Numbered from the stretch's first letter, positions 54,043-63,354 are shown. The stretch: DNA of 64,000 nucleotides from Pseudomonas mandelii (GCF_006438925.1 NZ_RCZA01000009.1:248300-312299); one strand, 5' to 3'. Numbers and translations are program-made. Notes: generated from the letters alone by a model not told the origin.

Positions 54043-54309
54043 GAAAAGTTCCTCATTCAGGCGCTGTGGAAACTACTGCGAGTAACGCGCGTGATTCTTC
54101 GTTAAATACAGGCGCACGGTCTGTTGTCGTGCTTTTAAGGCCTGGATTGCGCCCTTCAACGCCGTGTTGGCGGCAGCGGGACGCCTATAGTCGTGAGGAG
54201 AACTCGGGAAGTCAATTGCGTGTGTTACCGCATTGTTACGCGTGGGGTGTTACCGGGGTAACTGATGCGATTCAGCAACTACCGATCTCATGTTCGACAC
54301 AAAACCAAT

Positions 54310-54397
54310 GTGGGAGCGAGCCTGCTCGCGATAGCGGTGGATCAGCCAGCATCAATGTTGAATGACAGGCCGCTATCGCGAGCAGGCTCGCTCCCGC
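54310..54397. repeat. REPIN, GTGGGAGCGAGC family, copy 4
   Basis: An 88-base element between folK and panB; the right arm has one change (CTCCCGC). It ends 13 bases from the folK stop. The remaining 54043-54309 is intergenic and presumably holds the panB promoter; I see no gene there. Confidence 0.95.
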
Positions 54398-54409
54398 AGG
54401 GGATTTTTG

Positions 54410-54895
54410 TCAATTTTGGAGGAGACGTTCCAGCCCGACGAACGGGCAGGCAGCGAGCAAATCACTCAGGCTGCGACCATCAGCCAGACGCAAATCCGCA
54501 GGCGCCAGTTCGGCCAGTGGATAGAGAACGAAAGCCCGTTCCTGCATATGGTAGTGGGGCACCTTGAGGCGCGGCTCGTCGATCAGCCGATCGCCAAACA
54601 GCACGATATCGAGGTCAAGCGTGCGTGGACCCCAGCGCTCAAGACGTTCGCGGCCCTGTTCGTTCTCGATGGCTTGCAGCGCATCGAGCAGGTCCAACGG
54701 TGGGAGCGTGCTGTCGAGGGCGGCGACCGCATTGGTGTATCGCGGTTGACCGGGCAGCAGCGAGTCGCTCTGATAAAACGCGGAAACCCCGATCAGTTCG
54801 GTCTGCGGCAACTGCGCCAGCGCCTCGACGGCGCTGCGCAATTGTTCGGCGGGGTCAGCCAGATTGCTGCCCATGCCGATGTAGATGCGTTCCAT
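54410..54895 (-). CDS. folK: 2-amino-4-hydroxy-6-hydroxymethyldihydropteridine pyrophosphokinase
   Basis: FolK makes the activated pterin for folate synthesis. The 161-residue product carries the signature RWGPRTLDLDIVLFGD (about residues 85-100) and the N-terminal YIGMGSNLADP. It lies 3 bases after pcnB, its usual neighbour. Confidence 0.97.
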   Translation of the reverse strand: MERIYIGMGSNLADPAEQLRSAVEALAQLPQTELIGVSAFYQSDSLLPGQPRYTNAVAALDSTLPPLDLLDALQAIENEQGRERLERWGPRTLDLDIVLFGDRLIDEPRLKVPHYHMQERAFVLYPLAELAPADLRLADGRSLSDLLAACPFVGLERLLQN

Positions 54896-54898
54896 GGA

Positions 54899-56299
54899 TT
54901 ACTCGCCCGTGGCGCTCGGTGCGCCTGCGGTGCGTTTGCGCTTGGCGCCACCGCTGCGGCGACGTTTGCGTGGCGCGCCAGTGCCGTCATCTTTGCCGCT
55001 GAGGTCGCGGATCATGTCGCGACGTTCGCTGTCGTTGGCGTCCTGATAGTCCGTCCACCATTCGCCCAGGCCATCAGTCTGCTCACCGGCGCTTTCGCGC
55101 AGCAGCAGGAAGTCGTAACCGGCACGGAACCGCGGGTTGTCCAGCAACAGGTCGGCGCGCTTGCCGCTGCGGCGTGGCAGACGCTCCTGCATGTCCCAGA
55201 TCTCGCGGATCGGCATGGTGAAGCGTTTCGGAATCGCGATGCGCTGGCACTGTTCGGCAATCAACTCGTGAGCCGCTTCCTGCATCGCCGGAATCGGCGG
55301 CATGCCACGTTCTTGCAGGCGCAATACACGGGCCGGCAGGGCAGGCCAAAGCAACGCCGCAAACAGGAACGCCGGGGTCACCGGTTTGTTCTGTTTGATC
55401 CGCAGATCAGTGTTGATCAACGCTTCGCTGATCAGCGTGTGGGTGTACGTCGGGTTGTATTCCAGCGCCTCGGCGCTGGCCGGGAACAGCGGATCGAACA
55501 GCTGCAGGTCGACCAGCATCTCGAAGGTGTCCGCGGCATGGCCGGAAAGGAACAGCTTGAGCACTTCTTCGAACAGGCGGGCCGATGGGATCTCGCGCAG
55601 CATCGGCGCCAGTTCACGGATTGGCGCGGCGCTGTGCTTTTCGATGCCGAAGTTCAGCTTGGCGGCGAAACGCACGGCTCGCAGCATCCGTACCGGATCT
55701 TCCTGGTAGCGTTGCTTCGGATCGCCGATCAGGCGGATCAGGTGATTGCGGATGTCGTGTACGCCGTTGGCGTAATCGAGGATGCGCTCGCTGACCGGAT
55801 CGTAATACAAGGCGTTGATGGTGAAGTCGCGGCGTTGCGCATCTTCTTCCAGCGTGCCATAGACGTTATCGCGCAGGATGCGCCCGCTTTCGTTACGGGA
55901 AGACTGGTTGCTGTCTTCCTCTTCATCGTTTTGCGGGTGATTGGCGCGGAAGGTCGCGACTTCAATGATTTCGCGACCAAAGTGGATGTGCACCAGCTTG
56001 AAGCGGCGACCGATGATCCGCGCGTTGCGGAATTCGGCCCGCACCTGTTCAGGGGTGGCACTGGTGGCGACGTCGAAATCTTTTGGCGTGATGCCGAGCA
56101 GCATGTCACGCACACAGCCGCCGACCAGGTAAGCCTGATAACCGGCGTTCTGCAGGCGTTCGACGATGTTCACCGCGTAGCGACTGAATTGGGCCTTTTG
56201 CAGCGAATGTTGGCCGCTGTTGAGCACTTCAGGCGTACTGCGAATGTGTTGCGTATGACGCTTGGGAGAACGGAATGACTGGAACAGCTTCTTCAGCAT
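54899..56299 (-). CDS. pcnB: Poly(A) polymerase I
   Basis: PcnB adds 3' poly(A) tails that promote RNA decay. The 466-residue product has the nucleotidyltransferase motif LVGGCVRDMLLGITPKDFDVAT (about residues 60-80) and the RRDFTINALYYD motif. The C-terminal tail is Arg/Lys-rich (APRKRRRSGGAKRKRTA). ATG 56299 is preferred over GTG 56308. It forms a pair with folK and is downstream of crcZ. Confidence 0.95.
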   Translation of the reverse strand: MLKKLFQSFRSPKRHTQHIRSTPEVLNSGQHSLQKAQFSRYAVNIVERLQNAGYQAYLVGGCVRDMLLGITPKDFDVATSATPEQVRAEFRNARIIGRRFKLVHIHFGREIIEVATFRANHPQNDEEEDSNQSSRNESGRILRDNVYGTLEEDAQRRDFTINALYYDPVSERILDYANGVHDIRNHLIRLIGDPKQRYQEDPVRMLRAVRFAAKLNFGIEKHSAAPIRELAPMLREIPSARLFEEVLKLFLSGHAADTFEMLVDLQLFDPLFPASAEALEYNPTYTHTLISEALINTDLRIKQNKPVTPAFLFAALLWPALPARVLRLQERGMPPIPAMQEAAHELIAEQCQRIAIPKRFTMPIREIWDMQERLPRRSGKRADLLLDNPRFRAGYDFLLLRESAGEQTDGLGEWWTDYQDANDSERRDMIRDLSGKDDGTGAPRKRRRSGGAKRKRTAGAPSATGE

Positions 56300-56434
56300 G
56301 GGATGCACTGTTTGAAGGAATGTTCGGCCAAAACGAAGAATGACCGCATGATGGGCGGGGATTCTAGCATTTAGTCGGGGGATGGTGTAGGAAGCTGCGC
56401 AAGCGCTTGAAGCAGGGGCTGGTACGCATAGGCA

Positions 56435-56582
56435 TGTAGCAGCTGCTGAGCAGCGCGAGGCTGCGTTCGACTGCGAAGCAGTCGTAAAACCTGAGATTGC
56501 GGTGTGTCAGGAGAAAGCCGGTTGCCTATATTGCGACTACTGCGTAGTCGAACGCAGCCTCGCAGGCTCGGCAGCTGCTACA
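56435..56582. repeat. Long inverted repeat, TGTAGCAGCTGC family
   Basis: TGTAGCAGCTGCTGAGCAGC...GGCTGCGTTCGAC is inverted against GTCGAACGCAGCC...GGCAGCTGCTACA, with nested CGACTGCGAAGCAGTCG-type hairpins. It is a third palindromic repeat family, lying between pcnB and crcZ. Confidence 0.85.
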
Positions 56583-56607
56583 GGGGCAGCGTGAATGTCG
56601 AATCGCA

Positions 56608-56977
56608 GAAACTACAAGGGGAGCCGAAGCTCCCCAAGAAAGTAGTTGCATGCTCTATTTTTATTTTTGATTCGGGCTTTTTGTTTTTATTAAGTGCCCT
56701 CGCCATGAAGATTTCCTTCATGACCCTCCCAATCGGGAGCCAAGAGCAAACGGATTGCTTTGGTCGCTGTGTTGCAGTGATCTTGCGATCCAACCAGTGC
56801 AGGCTCTGTCTTGTGACAGTTTTTGTTGTTCTCGGCCTGGTCGTGGGGCAAGCCCCAAATACAACGCCTCTCCAAAAGAATCAGTTAGCTACGCCTCTCG
56901 CCGTCTTGTTTTTATTGTGCGTGAGTCGATACGTCTTATTTTTATTGTCTTGTACATTGCTTGTTATTGTTCTTGTA
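56608..56977 (-). ncRNA. crcZ: Small RNA CrcZ (Crc/Hfq decoy)
   Basis: CrcZ titrates the Hfq/Crc repressor complex and lifts carbon catabolite repression. The position, between cbrB and pcnB on the same strand, is the conserved crcZ locus. The minus strand carries about six A-rich motifs, including AACAATAACAA, AATAAAAATAAG, CAATAAAAACAAG, AACAACAAAAA, AATAAAAACAAAAA and AAAAATAAAAAT. It starts about 12 bases after a -24/-12 promoter and ends near the GGGGAGC-TTCG-GCTCCCC hairpin at 56618-56635. Ends are estimated. The length of about 370 bases compares with about 407 in P. aeruginosa. Confidence 0.93.
56618..56635 (-). terminator. crcZ 3' hairpin
   Basis: GGGGAGC-TTCG-GCTCCCC is a stable tetraloop hairpin, followed on the minus strand by TTGTAGTTTC. 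Confidence 0.75.
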
Positions 56978-56987
56978 CCAAACATAT

Positions 56988-57004
56988 AGCAGGGTGCGTG
57001 CCAA
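56988..57004 (-). promoter_or_regulatory. Sigma-54 promoter of crcZ
   Basis: On the minus strand TTGGCACGCACCCTGCT has a perfect TTGGCAC -24 box and GG-N10-GC spacing. The predicted start is near 56977. Confidence 0.93.
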
Positions 57005-57062
57005 CTTTTGTGAGGGCCAGCAAAACAAGGGGTTAGGCCGGCTGGTGAGGTTTTCAGAGGCC

Positions 57063-57097
57063 AAAAAAAACCGGGGCTTCGTTACCGTAAGCCCCGG
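57063..57097 (-). terminator. cbrB terminator
   Basis: On the minus strand CCGGGGCTT-ACGGTAACG-AAGCCCCGG is followed by eight T residues. It separates cbrB from the crcZ promoter. Confidence 0.9.
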
Positions 57098-57101
57098 CTT
57101 C

Positions 57102-57127
57102 TGTTACGTGAAAAAGCTGAGGTAACA
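57102..57127. promoter_or_regulatory. CbrB binding site (crcZ enhancer)
   Basis: TGTTAC, 14 bases, GTAACA. This is the palindrome described for CbrB at crcZ promoters. It is centred about 137 bases upstream of the predicted crcZ start. A further TGTTAC half-site is at 57147-57152. Confidence 0.85.
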
Positions 57128-57174
57128 GTTTTTTCACAAAGTCACGTGTTACCCGCGCATCAGACAGGCACGGT

Positions 57175-58611
57175 TCAGCTCTCGCTGGCCACTCCGGTCT
57201 TGCGCCGCGGAATGCCCAGGCGCTGACGGCGTTCCCACAGGCATTTGCGACTGACACCGAGTTTGCGCGCCAACTCGGTTTCGGTCATGTGGTCCTGATG
57301 CTCGAGAACGAAGTGCTGGAAGTAGTCTTCCAGTGACAGGTCTTCGGTCGGCTCATGGCTATTGTTACCGGCGGCGCTGCCCTGTTGTGGGGGCAGGCCG
57401 ATGAAATCGTCATCGTCCAGATCGCTCAGTTCGATGTCGATCCCCAGCAGCTCGGCGGAAATCTCAGGGCTCTCGCATAGGATGACGGCGCGTTCTACGG
57501 CGTTTTCCAGCTCCCGAACGTTACCCGGCCAGGAGTAGTGACGAATGGCTTGCTCAGCATCCGGAGCGAACTTCAGGTCGGTGCGGTTGACCCGCGCGCT
57601 CTGCCGCGCCAGGAACGCGGTGGCAATTTCGTTGACGTCGGCGCCGCGCTCGCGCAGGGCCGGCAGTTTCAGGGCGATCACGTGAAGGCGGTAATACAAG
57701 TCTTCACGGAACTGACCGATCTTCGCCAGGCTCTTGAGGTCCCGGTGAGTCGCGGCGATCAGACGCACATCGACTTTCTGGGACTGCACCGAACCCACAC
57801 GACGAATTTCACCTTCCTGCAGCACGCGCAGCAGGCGGGCCTGGGCTTCCAGTGGCAGTTCGCCGATTTCGTCGAGGAACAAGGTGCCGCCGTCGGCCGC
57901 TTCCACCAGGCCGGCACGCCCGGCGCTGGCGCCAGTGAACGCGCCTTTTTCGTGGCCGAACAGTTCGGACTCGATCAGGCTTTCCGGAATGGCCGCGCAG
58001 TTCACCGAAATCATCGGCGCCTTGGCGCGTTTGGACAGATTGTGCAGGGCGCGCGCCACCAGTTCTTTGCCGGTGCCGGATTCGCCCTGGATCAGGACAT
58101 TGGAGTCGGTTGGCGCGACTTTGCGGATCTTGCTGTACAGATCCTGCATCGGCGGGCAGGAGCCAATGATGCCGATTTCGCCGTTGGTGTTATTGGCGCC
58201 CGGTTTCGCAGCGCCATTGCCGGCTTTACCGGCGACCGGCTCACCGCTGGCTTGCACCGCTTGACGGTCACGCAGGATTCGCGCGACGGCTTGCAGCATT
58301 TCATCGTGATCGAAAGGCTTGGCGATGTAATCCACCGCGCCCATCTTCATTGAGTCAACGGCAGAACGCAGGCTGGCGTAGCTAGTCATGATCAGCACCG
58401 GAGTGCCTTGGCCGAGTTTGATCAACTCGGTGCCAGGCGCGCCAGGCAGACGCAGGTCGCTGACGATCAGGTCGAACGTGGGAATGGTGAAGCGTTCTTG
58501 TGCTTCCTGCACTGAACCGGCTTCGCTGACCTGGTACTGGTTACGTTCCAGCAGGCGGCGCAAGGCGGAGCGGATAATTGTTTCGTCTTCGACGATCAAA
58601 ATGTGCGGCAT
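57175..58611 (-). CDS. cbrB: Sigma-54-dependent response regulator CbrB
   Basis: A 478-residue NtrC-type regulator of carbon/nitrogen balance that activates crcZ. The receiver domain has Asp52 (LIVSDLRLPG). The AAA+ domain has GESGTGKE and an intact GAFTGA loop (GHEKGAFTGAS). The C-terminal Fis-type helix-turn-helix is ETELARKLGVSRKCLWERRQ. It lies 22 bases after cbrA in one operon, and its site and target crcZ are just downstream. Confidence 0.97.
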   Translation of the reverse strand: MPHILIVEDETIIRSALRRLLERNQYQVSEAGSVQEAQERFTIPTFDLIVSDLRLPGAPGTELIKLGQGTPVLIMTSYASLRSAVDSMKMGAVDYIAKPFDHDEMLQAVARILRDRQAVQASGEPVAGKAGNGAAKPGANNTNGEIGIIGSCPPMQDLYSKIRKVAPTDSNVLIQGESGTGKELVARALHNLSKRAKAPMISVNCAAIPESLIESELFGHEKGAFTGASAGRAGLVEAADGGTLFLDEIGELPLEAQARLLRVLQEGEIRRVGSVQSQKVDVRLIAATHRDLKSLAKIGQFREDLYYRLHVIALKLPALRERGADVNEIATAFLARQSARVNRTDLKFAPDAEQAIRHYSWPGNVRELENAVERAVILCESPEISAELLGIDIELSDLDDDDFIGLPPQQGSAAGNNSHEPTEDLSLEDYFQHFVLEHQDHMTETELARKLGVSRKCLWERRQRLGIPRRKTGVASES

Positions 58612-58633
58612 TGATTCGATACTCTCGACGGTC

Positions 58634-61588
58634 TCAGTTCACAGCGGACGTCGCTTCGACATGACGCGGCAAGGTCACCCGGATACGGGTGCCGCGTTGG
58701 CTTTGAACATCAGCCGGGCTGTCGATGGTGATTTGTCCATAATGCTCTTCAACGATGGAATAGACCAGTGCAAGGCCCAGACCGGTGCCTTCGCCAGGAT
58801 CCTTGGTGGTGAAGAAAGGTTCGAACAATCTATCCATGATGTTCTTCGGAATACCGCTGCCTTCGTCTTCCACGATCAAATCGACCGTGTGTTCGCCGGC
58901 TTCGCTTTTGACCCGCACCGCACTGCCGGGAGGCGAGGCGTCGCGGGCGTTTGAGAGCAAGTTGATCAGTACTTGTGCAAGCCGCTGCGGGTCGCCTTCG
59001 ACCCAGTGATCGGGATCGCACAGGTTGTAGAACTGCACTTCGAAATTGCGTCGGTTCAGGGCCAGCAAACCGATGGCATCCTGGGCCACTTCGGCCAGAC
59101 AGACGGGCTCGTCACTGTGCTGATGACTGCCGGCGTGGGCGAAGCTCATCAGCGACTGAACGATGCGCGACACGCGTTTGGTCTGCTCCAGGATCTGCCC
59201 GCTGATTTCCTTCAGTTCGCTGTCTTCTTCGCGCTCTTCGCGCAGGTTCTGCGCCAGACAGGCGATGCCGGTGATCGGGTTGCCGATTTCATGGGCCACG
59301 CCGGCAGCCAGTCGACCGATGCTGGCCAGACGCTCGGAGTGCACCAGTTTGTCTTCGAGCATTTGGGTTTCGGTCAGGTCTTCCACCAGTAGAACCAGGC
59401 CGCTGTTACCCGGCGCGAGCGGTTCGTCAATCGCTGCTTTGTGCAGGTTCAGCCAGCGGGTCTGGCCGTCGAGGGCCAGGTGCTGTTTGTGTAAATGCTC
59501 GTCCGGCAGATTGATGAAGCCTTGCAGCAGCTCTTTCCATGGATCGGCAATGGTGCTCAGGCGCGAACCGACCACACGCTGTGCGGCAATTCCGGTCAGC
59601 TCCTCCATGGCTTTGTTCCACATGAGGATTTCCTGATCCTTGGCCAGCGAGCAAACGCCCATCGGCAACTCCTGCAAGGTCTGGCGGTGATAGCGGCGCA
59701 GGGCATCGAGTTCGGCGGCAAGCCCGGTCAGGCGCGAGTGGTAATCCTCGAGGCGACTTTCGATGAAGTGGATGTCTTCGGTGACGTAGTTTTCACCGCC
59801 GGCCTTATAAGGCAGGAATGTCTCGACCATGTCCTGAGCCACGCTCGGCCCCATCAGGCCGGAGAGGTTGGCTTCGATACGGTCGCGCAAGCGGCGCAAG
59901 GCATAAGGCCGGCGCTCATCGAAAGGCAGATAGAGGTCGCGCAGGGCCTGTTCGACTTCTTTCTGCGCAGCCTTGGCGCCCAAGGGTTTTGCAAGCTGCG
60001 TGGCGAACTCCTGGGGTGAGGCGGCGTGCAGTTCGCGGCGTTGCGGACGGCGCACGTTGTCCACGGCGCAGGCTTCGGCGGCGCTGGCTTCTTCGCTGCT
60101 GGCGTTGGTGAACAGCGAAATCAGGGTGAACATCAGTACGTTGGCCGCCAGCGAGGCGATCGCCGCCATGTGCCAACTGGTGTCGTCCAGCACGTAGATC
60201 ATGTTCAGCAATGGTATGTAGAAGCCTTGCAGATTGCCGACCAGCGGCAGCAGCATGGTCACCAGCCACACCAGAATCCCCGCGAGCAAACCGGCGATGA
60301 AGCCACGGCGGTTGGCGGTCGGCCAGTACAGTACCGACAGCACACCTGGCAGGAACTGCAGGGTGGCGACGAAGGCGACGATGCCCAGATTAGCCAGATC
60401 CTGTTCCGCGCCCAGCAGCAGGTAGAAACCGTAACCGGCCATGATGATCGCGACGATCAGCGCCCGGCGGGTCCACTTCAGCCAGCGGTAGATATTGCCT
60501 TCGGCGGGCGGCTGATAAAGCGGCAGCACCAAGTGGTTCAGCGCCATCCCGGACAGCGCCAGGGTGGTGACAATGATCAAGCCGCTGGCCGCCGACAATC
60601 CACCGACATAAGCCAATAGCGCCAGGGCCTTGTTATTGGCGGCGATGCCGATGCCCAGCGTGAAGTATTCCGGGTTGGTGGTCGCGCCGAGTTTCAGTCC
60701 GGCCCAGAGAATCAGCGGTACCGCCAGGCTCATCAACAGCAGGAACAGCGGCAAGCCCCAACTCGCACTGACCAGCGAGCGCGGGTTGAGGTTTTCGGTA
60801 AACGTCATGTGGTACATGTGCGGCATCACAATCGCCGAGGCGAAGAACACCAGCAGCAACGTGCGCCATGGGCCTTCCTGCAATGGTGTATGCAAAGCGG
60901 CGAGGGCGGTCTGGTTTTGCAGCAGCCACAGTTCCAGCTGTTGCGGGCCGTCGAAGACGCCATACAGCGCATAGAGGCCAACGCCGCCGATGGCGATCAG
61001 TTTGATCACCGACTCGAAAGCAATCGCGAACACCAGGCCTTCGTGTTTCTCGCGGGTGGCGATGTGGCGCGAGCCAAAGAAAATCGTGAACAGCGTAATC
61101 AGTGCACAGAAGCTCAGGGCCACGCGATGTTGCACCGGCTCGCGGGTGAGGATGCCGATGGAGTCGGCTACCGCTTGAATCTGCAACGCCAGCAGCGGCA
61201 GCACGCCGATCAGCATGAAGATCGTGGTCAGTGCGCCGGCCCAGGTGCTGCGGAAGCGGAAGGCGAACAGATCGGCCAGCGACGACAGCTGATACGTGCG
61301 GGTGATTTTCAGGATCGGATACAAAAGCACGGGTGCCAGCAGAAACGCGCCGGAGACGCCTAGATAGCTGGACAAAAATCCGTAGCCGTACTGATAGGCC
61401 AGGCCCACCGTGCCATAAAACGCCCACGCACTGGCGTAAACGCCCAGCGATAGGGTGTATGTCAGCGGGTGGCGAATGATCGCCCGGGGGATCATGCCCC
61501 GTTCGCTGACCCAGGCTACGCCGAACAGCACCGCCAGGTACGCGGCGCTGATCAGGATCATCTCGGTCAGGCTAAAGCTCATCGGCAT
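58634..61588 (-). CDS. cbrA: Sensor kinase CbrA with SLC5 transporter domain
   Basis: A 984-residue hybrid of transporter and histidine kinase. The N-terminal Na+/solute symporter (SLC5) domain has about 13 membrane helices (residues 8-500) and takes up histidine in P. putida/P. fluorescens. A STAC-type linker and a PAS domain (about 630-740) follow, then HisKA GVAHEIGNPITGIACLAQNL and an HATPase (VEDEGSGIPK; GTGLGLALVYSI). The start may be 61588 or 61582 (MSFSLTEM). The 5' end overlaps cbrX. Confidence 0.97.
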   Translation of the reverse strand: MPMSFSLTEMILISAAYLAVLFGVAWVSERGMIPRAIIRHPLTYTLSLGVYASAWAFYGTVGLAYQYGYGFLSSYLGVSGAFLLAPVLLYPILKITRTYQLSSLADLFAFRFRSTWAGALTTIFMLIGVLPLLALQIQAVADSIGILTREPVQHRVALSFCALITLFTIFFGSRHIATREKHEGLVFAIAFESVIKLIAIGGVGLYALYGVFDGPQQLELWLLQNQTALAALHTPLQEGPWRTLLLVFFASAIVMPHMYHMTFTENLNPRSLVSASWGLPLFLLLMSLAVPLILWAGLKLGATTNPEYFTLGIGIAANNKALALLAYVGGLSAASGLIIVTTLALSGMALNHLVLPLYQPPAEGNIYRWLKWTRRALIVAIIMAGYGFYLLLGAEQDLANLGIVAFVATLQFLPGVLSVLYWPTANRRGFIAGLLAGILVWLVTMLLPLVGNLQGFYIPLLNMIYVLDDTSWHMAAIASLAANVLMFTLISLFTNASSEEASAAEACAVDNVRRPQRRELHAASPQEFATQLAKPLGAKAAQKEVEQALRDLYLPFDERRPYALRRLRDRIEANLSGLMGPSVAQDMVETFLPYKAGGENYVTEDIHFIESRLEDYHSRLTGLAAELDALRRYHRQTLQELPMGVCSLAKDQEILMWNKAMEELTGIAAQRVVGSRLSTIADPWKELLQGFINLPDEHLHKQHLALDGQTRWLNLHKAAIDEPLAPGNSGLVLLVEDLTETQMLEDKLVHSERLASIGRLAAGVAHEIGNPITGIACLAQNLREEREEDSELKEISGQILEQTKRVSRIVQSLMSFAHAGSHQHSDEPVCLAEVAQDAIGLLALNRRNFEVQFYNLCDPDHWVEGDPQRLAQVLINLLSNARDASPPGSAVRVKSEAGEHTVDLIVEDEGSGIPKNIMDRLFEPFFTTKDPGEGTGLGLALVYSIVEEHYGQITIDSPADVQSQRGTRIRVTLPRHVEATSAVN

Positions 61589-61748
61589 CTTTTTGGCTCT
61601 GCAGGATGAAGGTCACGACGATCAGAATCAGCCAGAGCAGATAAGGGCGATACCAGGCGCCAGTGGCGTCGATCCACCAATCCATGATGGCCGGGGAGAA
61701 CAGATAAATCCCCACTACCAGGAGCAGGACCAAGCGATAGATGTACAT
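61572..61748 (-). CDS. cbrX: Small membrane protein CbrX
   Basis: A 58-residue protein with two hydrophobic segments (LVLLLVVGIYLFSPAIM and YLLWLILIVVTFIL) and the Trp-rich linker DWWIDATGAWYRP. Its last codons overlap the cbrA start by 17 bases, the arrangement described as cbrX-cbrA-cbrB in pseudomonads, where cbrA translation is coupled to cbrX. The name is from position and size. Confidence 0.85.
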   Translation of the reverse strand: MYIYRLVLLLVVGIYLFSPAIMDWWIDATGAWYRPYLLWLILIVVTFILQSQKDADEL

Positions 61749-61825
61749 CCCGGCCTCTCTTTTTTATGCGCGTGCCCGAAAACGTGCGGCGATGGTAACG
61801 GATGGGCGCGCCACTGCAAGTGTGA

Positions 61826-62713
61826 TCACTGTAGTTGCGCTTCGGGCAGGTTGAGTGTGCGCGGGATCAACAAGGCATCCCAGTGGGCGATGCCCCAGTT
61901 CAGCACTTCCCGTGGGGTGGCGTAAGCCAGTTCGGCGCCGGGATTGTGCCCCAGTGCGCGCAATGCACGCAGCAACAAGGGGGTTGCCTGATCTTCGGTC
62001 AACGGCGGCGAACGATAGGACTTACCGAGCTTGTTGCCATCGGGCTGGGTGATCAGCGGGATATGCAGATAACGCGGTTGCGGCAGGCCAAGCAATTCTT
62101 GCAGGTAGAGCTGGCGCGGCGTGGAGTCAAGCAAGTCGGCGCCGCGGACGATATCGGTAATGCCTTGCCAGGCGTCGTCCAGCACCACCGCCAGTTGATA
62201 GGCGTAGAGCCCGTCGCGGCGACGAATCACGAAATCGCCGACGTCCCGGCCCAGGTGTTGGCGGTATTCGCCTTGCACCCGGTCGATGAAGTGGTATTCC
62301 AGCTCGGGGACGCGCAGGCGGATCGCGGCATTTTTAGTGTCATGACCGGCGTTGCGGCACAGCCCCGGATAAATCCCGTGGTAGGGCGCAAGTGTTTTGC
62401 GTGAACAGGTGCACGCGTAGGCCAGACCGTGATTGAACAGGCGATTGAGGACTTCGGCGTAGGCATCGTGCCGGTCACTCTGTCGGACCATTTCGCCATC
62501 CCACTCGAAACCGTAGCTTTCCAGGGCCTTGAGAATGGCCGCTTGAGCGCCGGGCTCCTCCCGTGGCGGATCGAGATCTTCCATGCGCATCAGCCAGCGG
62601 CCACCCACCGAGCGCGCGTCGAGGTACGAGGCCAGCGCTGCGACCAGCGAACCGAAATGCAGATGTCCACTGGGCGTGGGGGCGAAACGCCCGATGTAGG
62701 TGGGGGAAGTCAT
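61826..62713 (-). CDS. gluQ: Glutamyl-Q tRNA(Asp) synthetase
   Basis: A truncated GluRS-like enzyme that attaches glutamate to queuosine in tRNA-Asp. The 295-residue product has YIGRFAPTPSGHLHFGSLVAAL (HIGH equivalent, about residues 5-26), a four-ligand zinc region (CTCSRKTLAPYHGIYPGLC) and KLGKSYRS as the KMSKS-like motif. It lacks the anticodon-binding domain, as expected. It lies between cbrX and dksA. Confidence 0.96.
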   Translation of the reverse strand: MTSPTYIGRFAPTPSGHLHFGSLVAALASYLDARSVGGRWLMRMEDLDPPREEPGAQAAILKALESYGFEWDGEMVRQSDRHDAYAEVLNRLFNHGLAYACTCSRKTLAPYHGIYPGLCRNAGHDTKNAAIRLRVPELEYHFIDRVQGEYRQHLGRDVGDFVIRRRDGLYAYQLAVVLDDAWQGITDIVRGADLLDSTPRQLYLQELLGLPQPRYLHIPLITQPDGNKLGKSYRSPPLTEDQATPLLLRALRALGHNPGAELAYATPREVLNWGIAHWDALLIPRTLNLPEAQLQ

Positions 62714-62750
62714 AAAGGCGATCTATGTTGTCCGGCGTACGCAAGTCCCT

Positions 62751-62838
62751 GTGGGAGCGAGCCTGCTCGCGAAGGGGCCATCAGCTCCAACATTACTGTT
62801 GCCTGATACTCCGCTTTCGCGAGCAGGTTCGCTCCCAC
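62751..62838. repeat. REPIN, GTGGGAGCGAGC family, copy 5
   Basis: An 88-base element with inverted arms (one arm reads GCAGGTTCGC), between gluQ and dksA. Confidence 0.95.
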
Positions 62839-62869
62839 AGTTTTTGCTATCGAAGCGAACTTCAGAAAC

Positions 62870-62899
62870 AAAAACGGAGCGTTCGCACGCTCCGTTTTT
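62870..62899. terminator. dksA terminator
   Basis: AAAAACGGAGCGT-TCGC-ACGCTCCGTTTTT is a perfect hairpin with A- and T-runs, 15 bases after the dksA stop. Confidence 0.92.
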
Positions 62900-62913
62900 C
62901 GTTCAGGTCGAGA

Positions 62914-63354
62914 TTACTTGCCGACTTGCTTTTCCTTGATTTCCGCCAGGGTCTTGCAGTCAACGCACATGTCGGCGGTAGGGCGGGCTTCCAGTCGCTT
63001 GACGCCGATTTCGACGCCGCAGGACTCGCACCAGCCATATTCTTCGTCTTCGATCAGTTGCAGCGTCTTGTCGATCTTTTTGATCAACTTGCGCTCGCGG
63101 TCGCGGGCACGCAGCTCGAGGCTGAATTCTTCTTCCTGACTGGCACGGTCTGCCGGGTCCGGGAAGTTGGCCGCTTCGTCTTTCATGTGATCAACCGTAC
63201 GGTCGACTTCCTGCATCAAGTCCTGTTTCCACTTATTCAGGATCTTGGTGAAGTGAGCGCGCATGGGCTTGCCCATGTATTCCTCGCCCTTTACTTCTTT
63301 GTAGGGTTCGAAGCCGCTGATCGACTGGTTTTGCTGCTTTGCTTGGGTGGGCAT
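62914..63354 (-). CDS. dksA: RNA polymerase-binding transcription factor DksA
   Basis: DksA binds the RNA polymerase secondary channel and works with ppGpp in the stringent response. The 146-residue product has a coiled-coil with the tip Asp residues in NFPDPADRASQEEE (about residues 64-77) and a four-cysteine zinc finger, CESC...CVDC (about residues 109-132). Confidence 0.98.
   Translation of the reverse strand: MPTQAKQQNQSISGFEPYKEVKGEEYMGKPMRAHFTKILNKWKQDLMQEVDRTVDHMKDEAANFPDPADRASQEEEFSLELRARDRERKLIKKIDKTLQLIEDEEYGWCESCGVEIGVKRLEARPTADMCVDCKTLAEIKEKQVGK

Noticed and set aside
56504..56989. 161-codon plus-strand frame between pcnB and cbrB
   Set aside because: It runs antisense through crcZ and the palindromic repeat, has no ribosome binding site, and its hydrophobic stretches come from the complement of the A-rich CrcZ motifs.
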